Part shown: positions 39,909 to 49,373 of the stretch, in pieces | Numbering within the stretch: position 1 is the first letter of the stretch | How the letters are laid out: each line of letters begins with the position of its first letter | Assembly: GCF_001183965.1 (NCBI RefSeq) | Contig: NZ_LFZV01000001.1 | Span: 2,655,031-2,719,030 of the forward strand | From: Bacillus sp. FJAT-27916 | GTDB lineage: Bacteria; Bacillota; Bacilli; Bacillales; Pradoshiaceae | Length of the DNA: 64,000 bases | Reading direction: 5' to 3' | Notes under the pieces: generated by a model | Told to the model about the DNA's origin: nothing | Seen by the model: only the letters and a program-made list of their open reading frames with translations | Databases searched by the model: none | Position numbers and translations under genes: made by a program

Positions 39909-42578
39909 TTATTTCGATTTACTTACATAAAATGTTCCAGCCAGCAAAAAAGTTGGAATCGATGCCATACCAACAATCAAGAGCCAATCCCGAGGTTCAA
40001 TCGAGACGGTATGGAACACTGCCTGAAGCGGCGGATAATAAAGCGCGACGACCATTAACGCAATAGAGGAGAGCACAGCCCACACGAGGTACTTGTTCCC
40101 AAAGGGATTGCGTGAGAAGATCGACTTCTCGCTCCTGCAGTCGAATACATGGATCAACTGTGCTAGCACTAAAGTGGCGAAGGCAACCGTCTGGGCATAT
40201 TGTAGATTATCCGGATTTGACTTATAGACCGTCACAAATGCCAGCAAGGTCGCCGAACCAATCAAAAATCCCCTCGAGATAATCTTCCAGCCAAGACCTC
40301 TGGCAAATACCCCCTCCTTCGGGTGCCGCGGCGGACGTTTCATTACATTTTCCTCCGGCTGATCAAGCCCAAGTGCCATTGCCGGCAACCCATCTGTTAC
40401 GAGATTCACCCATAAAATTTGGATTGGCAAGAGTGGAAGCGGCAGCCCGATGATCATGGCAAACAACATGACCAAGATTTCCCCAACATTTGAGGCGAGC
40501 AAATAACGGATGAACTTTCGAATATTTTCGTAAATATTCCGTCCTTCCTTAATCGCTGCCTTAATCGTGGCGAAATTATCATCCAAGAGAATTAAAGAGG
40601 AGGTCTCCTTTGCAACATCTGTACCAGAAATCCCCATCGCAATGCCAATATCAGCTGCCTTGATTGCCGGAGCATCATTGACGCCATCTCCCGTCATTGC
40701 GACGATATGGCCTCTTTCCTGGAATGCAGATACAATCTTCAGCTTATGCTCCGGAGACACGCGTGCAAACACGGATGTTTCCTCCACGACCTCCGTCAGG
40801 TCCTCAGCTGACATTTTGTCCAATTCCGCTCCAGAAATGACTCTGTCGCCTTTTCGATAAATGCCGAGGTTCTCTCCTATTGCCTTTGCGGTTATCATAT
40901 GGTCGCCTGTAATCATCACCGTCTTGATTCCCGCATCCCGGCATTCCTGAACAGCCTGGGCCACCTCTGCCCTCGGCGGGTCCATCATTCCCTGCAATCC
41001 AAGGAAAACGAGTTCACATTCCGCATCATTCTCATCAAGGATCGCCGTATTGGCAGGAACACTTTTATAAGCAACCGCAATCGTTCGCAGGGCTTGTTCA
41101 GCCATTTGCTCCGTTGAGGCCATAATGGTTGATAGCATCTTCTCATCCATCCGCTGCATGCGCCCATTCATTTGTACAGAGCCGCATCGGCCAAGCAGCA
41201 CATCCGGGGCTCCCTTTGTAATGACAAATTGCCTGCCATTCGCATCCTTAACCATTACACTCATCAGCTTCCGCTCAGATTCAAACGGAAATTCCTTTAA
41301 TAGCTGATAATTCTCAAATTGAAGCTGACGATCGATTCCTTTTTTCATAGCTGCAACAAGCATGGCCCCTTCAGTCGGATCGCCTTCTATATAATAATTC
41401 TTTTTCTTTAATTTCAGTTCAGCATTATTACAAAGAATTCCGTAAGTCAAAAGCTGCCTGACCTCTGTGTCATCCGTGCTTCCCTGCAAGCATTCAAACT
41501 CACCTGAAGGTTCAAACCCCTTACCGGTAACCGTCCAATCCCGGCCGCCAATCCAGAGCCTTGTCACCATCATTTTATTCTCGGTCATGGTCCCGGTTTT
41601 GTCTGAACAAATAACCGATGCACACCCTAACGTCTCAACCGCAGGCAGCTTGCGCACAATGGCATTTTTTCGAATCATCCGCTGCACGCCGAGCGAGAGA
41701 GCAACCGTGACAATGGCTGGCAATCCTTCTGGAATAGCCGCAACAGCGAGTGATACTCCGGCAAGAACCATTGTATATAAATTATTTCCTTGCAAAACGC
41801 CAATACCAACCACTAATAAGGTCAGGAACAAGGCAGCCACAATTAAGATCTTCCCTAATTGCTCAAGCCGAATTTGCAGCGGAGTTTGCTGACTTTGGGC
41901 ATTCTGCAGTAAATCAGCAATCTGTCCCATCGCTGTTTTCATCCCGGTTGCAACAACCACTCCCTCGCCAGACCCTCTCGTCACGAGCGTTCCCATAAAG
42001 GCCATATTCACCTGATCACCAATACCTGCGCTTTCCTTTACCATTGCACCTTCCGATTTCATAACCGGAAGAGATTCACCGGTTAAGGCAGACTCCTCCA
42101 CCTCCAGGCTTTGCGCCTTCGTGATGCGGATATCTGCGCCAATCCGGTCACCGCTGACAAATTTAACGATATCTCCCGGAACACAGTCCTTAGCCTGAAC
42201 CTTCGTCCATAAACCATCCCTTTGCACCATCATTTGCGGCGCTGCCATTTCCTTTAACGCAGATAAAGACTTCTCTGCCTTCCGTTCTTGGAAAAAACCC
42301 AAAAATCCGTTAACAAGCACAATCATGATAATCGCAATAGCATCAACATACTCTCCAAGCAACCCGCTCACCAGGGTGGCCGCAAGCAGGATTAAAACCA
42401 TGAAATCCTTAAATTGATTGAAGAACAGTATGAGCGCAGACTGCTTCTCACCCTCTGCCAGTTCATTCTGTCCGTATTGCTTTAAGCGTTTCTTTGCCTC
42501 CTGATGGCTCAATCCCTTTTTCATATCGACATTAAAAGCGGATTGTAACTGTTCTTTGTCCATTTCTACCAACTTCAT
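39909..42578 (-). CDS. yloB: P-type calcium-transporting ATPase (YloB, type IIA)
   Basis: 889 aa integral membrane pump. TGES (actuator domain), phosphorylation motif CSDKTGTMTENK, KGAPDVLL nucleotide-binding loop and MTGDGVNDAPA hinge; ten membrane helices expected (two pairs before the catalytic core, six after). The PEGLPAIV motif in M4 with downstream NLVTDGLPA in M6 fits SERCA-type calcium pumps. In B. subtilis YloB is a sporulation-associated calcium ATPase. AAGGAGG precedes the ATG. Divergent from rqcH. Confidence 0.95.
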   Translation of the reverse strand: MKLVEMDKEQLQSAFNVDMKKGLSHQEAKKRLKQYGQNELAEGEKQSALILFFNQFKDFMVLILLAATLVSGLLGEYVDAIAIIMIVLVNGFLGFFQERKAEKSLSALKEMAAPQMMVQRDGLWTKVQAKDCVPGDIVKFVSGDRIGADIRITKAQSLEVEESALTGESLPVMKSEGAMVKESAGIGDQVNMAFMGTLVTRGSGEGVVVATGMKTAMGQIADLLQNAQSQQTPLQIRLEQLGKILIVAALFLTLLVVGIGVLQGNNLYTMVLAGVSLAVAAIPEGLPAIVTVALSLGVQRMIRKNAIVRKLPAVETLGCASVICSDKTGTMTENKMMVTRLWIGGRDWTVTGKGFEPSGEFECLQGSTDDTEVRQLLTYGILCNNAELKLKKKNYYIEGDPTEGAMLVAAMKKGIDRQLQFENYQLLKEFPFESERKLMSVMVKDANGRQFVITKGAPDVLLGRCGSVQMNGRMQRMDEKMLSTIMASTEQMAEQALRTIAVAYKSVPANTAILDENDAECELVFLGLQGMMDPPRAEVAQAVQECRDAGIKTVMITGDHMITAKAIGENLGIYRKGDRVISGAELDKMSAEDLTEVVEETSVFARVSPEHKLKIVSAFQERGHIVAMTGDGVNDAPAIKAADIGIAMGISGTDVAKETSSLILLDDNFATIKAAIKEGRNIYENIRKFIRYLLASNVGEILVMLFAMIIGLPLPLLPIQILWVNLVTDGLPAMALGLDQPEENVMKRPPRHPKEGVFARGLGWKIISRGFLIGSATLLAFVTVYKSNPDNLQYAQTVAFATLVLAQLIHVFDCRSEKSIFSRNPFGNKYLVWAVLSSIALMVVALYYPPLQAVFHTVSIEPRDWLLIVGMASIPTFLLAGTFYVSKSK

Positions 42579-42633
42579 GTAACGAGTACAACCTCCTTCT
42601 ACAATCCGAATGACTTACTTTTGTACATGTTTA

Positions 42634-42662
42634 TTCAGAGTTGTCCCGAAAAATGCTATACT
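42634..42662 (+). promoter_or_regulatory. Putative sigma-A promoter of rqcH
   Basis: Plus strand: TTCAGA (42634-42639), 17-nt spacer, TATACT (42657-42662), about 70 nt upstream of rqcH. Confidence 0.55.
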
Positions 42663-42729
42663 TGTTAGGCTATAGAAATTTAAAGAGACTGGCAGATACA
42701 CAGCTGCCATAATGAAGAAGGTGTTAGAC

Positions 42730-44436
42730 ATGTCCTTTGACGGATTTTTCACTAGAGCCATGACGGAGGAACTATCCGCCACGCTCAAAAGCGGACGAAT
42801 TACGAAGATTCACCAGCCATATAAGAATGAATTAATTCTCGTTGTCAGAGCCGGAAGAGAAAACCATAAGCTTCTCCTCTCTGCCCATCCAAGCTATGCG
42901 CGTGTTCAGCTGACAGGAGAAAGCTATGAAAACCCAACAGACGCCCCAATGTTTTGCATGCTGCTTCGCAAGCATTTGGAAGGATATTTTATAGAAAGAA
43001 TTGAACAGCCGGGCCTTGAGAGGCTCATAACCTTTAAGGTCAATGGGCGTAACGAAATCGGGGATCTCGCTCCAAAGCTGTTGATTATTGAAATTATGGG
43101 GAAACACAGCAATATCATCCTTGTTGATGAGGAAAAGAACATGATCATTGATTGCATCAAGCATGTTCCCCCATCCTTAAACAGCTACCGGACCTTGCTG
43201 CCTGGCCACCCATATGTTCTTCCGCCTGAGCAGGATAAATTCAGCCCATTGACAGACATGGAGAAGGGATTAACCCACCTTGATTATTTTGCCGGGCGAT
43301 TAGACAAACAGCTTGTTTCAACCTTTCAAGGGATGTCCCCACTCCTCGCCAAGGAGATTACGTATCGAGCAGGATTGGTAAACAGGGAAACACTTCCCGA
43401 AAGCTTCAAAAGCTTAATGGAGCAGATTGATTCCCATCAATATGAACCAACCTTAATCACCGGCGGGCCGAAGGAAGCCTTCTACCTCCTTGATCTAGAA
43501 CATGTAAAAGGCTCAAAAAAGCATTATGACTCATTAAGCGAGCTCCTCGACCGCTTCTATTTCCAAAAGGCAGACAGGGACCGCGTTAAGCAGCAAGCCC
43601 ATGACCTTGAACGTCTCCTGCAAAACGAAAAAGAAAAAAATGAGAAGAAATTGCTAAAGCTCGAGGAAACACTTGCTGATTCTGAAAAGGCAGAAATCTT
43701 CAAAAAATACGGCGAGCTAATCACAAGCCATATATACGCCTTGAAAAAAGGCATGAAGCAAGCAGAGGTTATCGACTTCTATGATGAAAACCAGCCGAGC
43801 CTCACGATTGAGTTGAACGAACGGCTTACACCATCCGAGAATGCTCAAAAATATTTCGCCAAATACCAAAAGGCGAAAAAATCCGTAAGCTATGTAAACG
43901 AACAAATCGAGCTCACGAAAAAAGAAATCGATTATCTCGATAATCTCATTCACCAAATGAACACCGCTTCCCCAAGGGACTTATTGGAGATTCGCGAGGA
44001 ACTCGAGGAAGGCGGCTACGTCAAGAAGCGCGTCAGCAAAAAAGGCAGCAAGAAAAAAGACTTGAAGCCAACACTCGACACCTATGTCTCAAGTGACGGC
44101 ACCGAAATTCTCGTCGGTAAAAACAACAAGCAAAATGAATACCTGACCAACCGGCTTGCACCAAAGAATGCCCTCTGGTTCCATACAAAGGATATCCCAG
44201 GCTCCCATGTCGTCATCCGGGATGCCGAACCATCGGACCAGACAATCAAAGAGGCGGCCACCCTCGCTGCCTACTTCAGCAAAGCACGCCAATCAAGCCA
44301 GGTACCAGTTGACTCAACCTTAATCAGACATGTCAAAAAACCAGCCGGCGCAAAACCAGGATTCGTCACCTATGATAATCAAACAACATATTATGTGACA
44401 CCAGATGAAGAACTTGTGCTTTCATTAAAGAAGTAA
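42730..44436 (+). CDS. rqcH: Ribosome quality control protein RqcH (YloA, NFACT family)
   Basis: 568 aa from [23 protein letters not shown] is 6 nt upstream, so the ATG six codons earlier was rejected. Binds stalled 50S-peptidyl-tRNA complexes and recruits tRNA-Ala to add C-terminal alanine tails. NFACT-N domain (1-180), HhH domains, coiled-coil stalk (about 280-430), NFACT-R domain with [15 protein letters not shown]. At the tRNA-binding pair the sequence reads Glu97-Arg98, where B. subtilis has Asp97-Arg98 as I recall. Confidence 0.96.
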   Translation: MSFDGFFTRAMTEELSATLKSGRITKIHQPYKNELILVVRAGRENHKLLLSAHPSYARVQLTGESYENPTDAPMFCMLLRKHLEGYFIERIEQPGLERLITFKVNGRNEIGDLAPKLLIIEIMGKHSNIILVDEEKNMIIDCIKHVPPSLNSYRTLLPGHPYVLPPEQDKFSPLTDMEKGLTHLDYFAGRLDKQLVSTFQGMSPLLAKEITYRAGLVNRETLPESFKSLMEQIDSHQYEPTLITGGPKEAFYLLDLEHVKGSKKHYDSLSELLDRFYFQKADRDRVKQQAHDLERLLQNEKEKNEKKLLKLEETLADSEKAEIFKKYGELITSHIYALKKGMKQAEVIDFYDENQPSLTIELNERLTPSENAQKYFAKYQKAKKSVSYVNEQIELTKKEIDYLDNLIHQMNTASPRDLLEIREELEEGGYVKKRVSKKGSKKKDLKPTLDTYVSSDGTEILVGKNNKQNEYLTNRLAPKNALWFHTKDIPGSHVVIRDAEPSDQTIKEAATLAAYFSKARQSSQVPVDSTLIRHVKKPAGAKPGFVTYDNQTTYYVTPDEELVLSLKK

Positions 44437-44448
44437 TGATTATTTCAA

Positions 44449-44486
44449 AAAAAGATGCCTCCTGTAGTAGAGAGGCATCTTTTTTA
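44449..44486 (+). terminator. Intrinsic terminator of rqcH
   Basis: AAAAAGATGCCTC / GAGGCATCTTTTT (44449-44484) with a 10-nt loop, followed by ATTT. Marks the left boundary of the repeat island. Confidence 0.93.
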
Positions 44487-44540
44487 TTTGGCGGATGAGA
44501 AGGGTTTTTCTTGTCTCATTTGCGGAATAGAGGCAGGGGG

Positions 44541-45244
44541 GCGTTGCTTGACCCAGACTTATCCCACTCCAGTCCCAGCTTTCCTACTCGAAGTCTGGGG
44601 AAAGCATGGGCAATGCGTGGCTTATCCCGCACCTCTCCCACCCCAGTCCCAGCTTTCCTACTCGAAGTCTGGGGAAAGCATGGGCAATGCGTGGCTTATC
44701 CCGCACCTCTCCCACCCCTTTCCCGCCTTTCCTGCCCAATGCCTGGGGAAAGGGTGGGCAGTGCCTGGCTTATCCTACACCTCTCCCTCTCCTTTCCCAC
44801 CTTTCCTGCCCCGAGCCTGGGGAAAGCATGGGCAGTGCCTGGCTTATCCCGCACCTCTCCCTCTCCTTTCCCACCTTTCCTGCCCCGAGCCTGGGTAAAG
44901 CATGGGGAGTGCGTGGCTTATCCCACACCTCTCCCACCCCTTTCCCACCTTTCCTGCCCAATGCCTGGGGAAAGCATGGGCAGTGCGTGGCTTATCCCGC
45001 ACCTCTCCCACCCCTTTCCCACCTTTCCTGCCACGAGCCTGGGGGAAGCATGGGCAATGCCTGGCTCTTCCCGCACCTCTCCCACCCCTTTCCCATCTTT
45101 CCTGCCCCGAGCCTGGGGAAAGCATGGGCAATGCCTGGCTCTTCCCACACTCCTCCCACTCCTTTCCCACCTTTCCTGCCCAATGCCTGGGGAAAGGGTG
45201 GGTAGTGCGTGGCTTATCCCACACCTCTCCCCCCTCCACTTTCC
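44541..45244. repeat. GC-rich 74-bp tandem repeat array, about 9.5 units
   Basis: Nine units begin with CTTTCC at 44579, 44653, 44727, 44801, 44875, 44949, 45023, 45097 and 45171: exactly 74 bp apart without a single indel until the last, which lacks 6 bp. A diverged half unit (44541-44578) precedes them. One unit (44949) counts 30 C, 16 G, 17 T, 11 A, i.e. 62% GC, with pyrimidine bias on the plus strand. Each unit holds CTTTCC...GGAAAG and a TGCCC...GGGCA inverted pair. The array lies between two convergent terminators, so it is probably not in a normal transcript. 74 is not a multiple of three, and open frames across it have no credible start. Function unknown. Confidence 0.95.
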
Positions 45245-45252
45245 AAAACCAC

Positions 45253-45283
45253 AAAAGAGCCCCCGGCCTCAAGCCGGGAGCTC
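45253..45283 (-). terminator. Intrinsic terminator after the sdpI-like gene
   Basis: Minus-strand hairpin GAGCTCCCGGC / GCCGGGGGCTC (45283-45257), loop TTGAG, followed by TTTTGTGGTTTT. Marks the right boundary of the repeat array. Confidence 0.9.
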
Positions 45284-45290
45284 GTCATTC

Positions 45291-45929
45291 TTACCCTTGA
45301 TTATCTATCTTCCGAAATAATAAATAGGAGTATGCCATTGGTATAACGGAGACCATTGCAACGACTGAAAACATGATATACATTTCATAGTTTGCTGGCA
45401 GGAAGAAGGTCAGCAGGATCATGACCCCGCCAATCATAAACAGCCTGCCGCCGAGACGGTGTGTTTTTCTCCAATTGGTTTCATCCATTAATGCCCACGG
45501 TGTACGGATGCCGAAGAAGAAGTTTTGCTTTGCCTGCTGCATATAATTACCGATGACTAGAAAGAGCAGGCCAACGAGCAGCACAGCCAAGCTTTTCATT
45601 GGGATGTCATACCCAAGAGAGGTTAGAAGAATCAGCATATTAATGATAAAGAATAAAATAACGATACTGAGGTTTGTCACATAGTAAGCTTTGGAAAAAT
45701 ACTTGTAATTCTTTTTCTTCGGGTCAATCTTCGGAATGGCTGTCATAAAGAGGTAGATGCCGATCATAAGTGCATGCAGGGTGAAGAAGGCCATAGCTTT
45801 TGGCTGATAGCCGTCTGCTCCATCTGCTCCCCAGTGAACCGGTACCTGCTCTGGCAAGGATGGGAAACAGACCAGCCATGTCGCTGCCGAGATGGCAATC
45901 AGGATGATGGATAGTAGATGTTTTTTCAT
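45291..45929 (-). CDS. sdpI: SdpI-family membrane immunity/signal protein
   Basis: 212 aa with six predicted membrane helices (about 5-22, 46-65, 84-104, 111-129, 160-178, 183-205). The N-terminal part resembles DUF1648 (LPEQVPVHWGADGADGY) and the segment GNYMQQAKQNFFFGIRTPWALMDETNW (given in pieces: GNYMQQAKQ, FFGIRTPW, KTHRLGG) is the SdpI signature. In B. subtilis SdpI protects against the SdpC toxin and titrates the repressor SdpR to the membrane. AAAGGGG precedes the ATG; 15 nt after the sdpR-like gene. No sdpABC toxin genes are in the window, so this could be an orphan immunity system. Confidence 0.88.
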   Translation of the reverse strand: MKKHLLSIILIAISAATWLVCFPSLPEQVPVHWGADGADGYQPKAMAFFTLHALMIGIYLFMTAIPKIDPKKKNYKYFSKAYYVTNLSIVILFFIINMLILLTSLGYDIPMKSLAVLLVGLLFLVIGNYMQQAKQNFFFGIRTPWALMDETNWRKTHRLGGRLFMIGGVMILLTFFLPANYEMYIMFSVVAMVSVIPMAYSYLLFRKIDNQG

Positions 45930-45944
45930 AGTATCCCCTTTCTC

Positions 45945-46214
45945 TTAGTCTTTCTTCTCTGAGCCGGTAATATCGTAAACCCACGAAACCAGTTCCTGCA
46001 AAACGGTTGTGTTCAGCGAGTAATAGACATATTGGCCTTTTTTAATGTCATGGACAAGGCCCGCTCCTTTTAAGATCTTCAAATGCTGGGAGATACTTGG
46101 CTTTGACATGTCAAAATGCTGGTGAATCTCTCCGGCAGTTAAGTCCTCGTCTTTCAATAGGTCCAAAATTTTTCTTCTGGTTGGGTCTGATAATGCTTTA
46201 AAGGTATCGTTCAT
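45945..46214 (-). CDS. sdpR: ArsR-family autorepressor, SdpR-like
   Basis: 89 aa winged helix-turn-helix: FKALSDPTRRKILDLLKDEDLTAGEI and the recognition helix MSKPSISQHLKILKGAGLV, then the wing KKGQYVYYSLN. It has no ArsR-type metal-binding cysteine pair, as in SdpR. The operon with a SdpI homologue and the perfect palindrome at its promoter indicate autoregulation relieved by the membrane partner. The specific ligand is unknown. Confidence 0.88.
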   Translation of the reverse strand: MNDTFKALSDPTRRKILDLLKDEDLTAGEIHQHFDMSKPSISQHLKILKGAGLVHDIKKGQYVYYSLNTTVLQELVSWVYDITGSEKKD

Positions 46215-46250
46215 CTTGATCCCCGCTTTTAATTTACTTATAAAAAATAA

Positions 46251-46274
46251 GTATTTAAGTAATTACTTAAATAC
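46251..46274. promoter_or_regulatory. 24-bp perfect palindrome, probable SdpR-like operator
   Basis: Half site GTATTTAAGTAA followed by its exact reverse complement TTACTTAAATAC. It overlaps the -10 box and the expected start of the sdpRI-like transcript. A second, overlapping inverted pair TACTTA / TAAGTA (46235-46253) shares the same core. Confidence 0.82.
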
Positions 46275-46299
46275 TACTAAATAAATCTCCTGCTGTAAA
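46271..46299 (-). promoter_or_regulatory. Putative sigma-A promoter of the sdpRI-like operon
   Basis: Minus strand: TTTACA (46299-46294), 17-nt spacer, TAGTAT (46276-46271). The palindrome begins inside the -10 box. Confidence 0.65.
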
Positions 46300-46312
46300 G
46301 GGACAATTGGAA

Positions 46313-46352
46313 GAAAATAAAAACCGGTGCGCCCTTTTTGGCTCACCGGTTT
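46313..46352 (-). terminator. Intrinsic terminator of the pyr operon
   Basis: Minus-strand hairpin AAACCGGTG / CACCGGTTT (46352-46321) with a 14-nt loop, followed by TTATTTTC. Eight nt after the pyrE stop. Confidence 0.9.
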
Positions 46353-46359
46353 CGGTCTC

Positions 46360-46982
46360 TTATTTCCCCCACTCAGCAGGGTTGGCTTTCCATTTCCTTA
46401 AGCTTTCCAGTTCATCTTCTGAGATGGACTGTTTTTCTTTGGCCGCATCAGTCAGTGTAGTGAAATCTGTTAGCGAGAAATAAGGGATATCTGCTTCCTT
46501 AAATGCAGCCGTTGCTTTTTCCAGCTCGTATGTAAAGATTGAGACGACTCCTTCAACATGGCATCCGGCATCTCGCAATGCTTGCACACATGTAATAGAG
46601 CTTCCGCCAGTGGAAATCAAATCTTCGACAACGACCACCTTATCGCCTTCTTTTACTATTCCTTCAATCTGGTTTCCTTTCCCATGGCCTTTTGCGCTGG
46701 AGCGTACATAGACCATTGGAAGGTTAAGGATTTCGCTTACCCATGCGGCATGCGGGATTCCAGCTGTTGCTGTACCTGCAACAACCTTTGCTTGCGGGAA
46801 TTTTGTCTGAATCAGCTCTGCTAGGCCTTGAGCAATCTCTTTGCGCACTGCGGGATAAGATAGGGTGAGACGGTTATCGCAATAAATGGGAGATTTTAAC
46901 CCGGAAGACCAAGTAAACGGATCATTCGGCTTTAAGGAAACAGCCTTGATGTTTAGTAAATGTTCGGCGATTGTTTGTTTGT

Positions 46983-46986
<4 letters not shown>
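46360..46986 (-). CDS. pyrE: Orotate phosphoribosyltransferase
   Basis: 208 aa from [18 protein letters not shown]; the ATG overlaps the pyrF stop (ATGA), so five upstream codons were excluded. Joins orotate to PRPP to give OMP. PRPP-binding motif [15 protein letters not shown] and the dimer loop [15 protein letters not shown] are present. Last gene of the pyr operon; a terminator follows. Confidence 0.98.

Positions 46987-49369
<2,383 letters not shown>

Positions 49370-49373
<4 letters not shown>

Noticed and set aside
39909-42578. yloB as an accessory metal-resistance pump
   Set aside because: SERCA-type motifs and conserved synteny with rqcH point to the housekeeping calcium ATPase.
44541-45244. 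CRISPR array
   Set aside because: There are no unique spacers: the entire 74-bp period is repeated, and no cas genes are nearby.
44511-45320. 269-residue plus-strand frame (and a 199-residue one) across the repeat array
   Set aside because: TTG start behind a terminator, low-complexity product that exists only because the 74-bp unit lacks stops; other frames are equally open.
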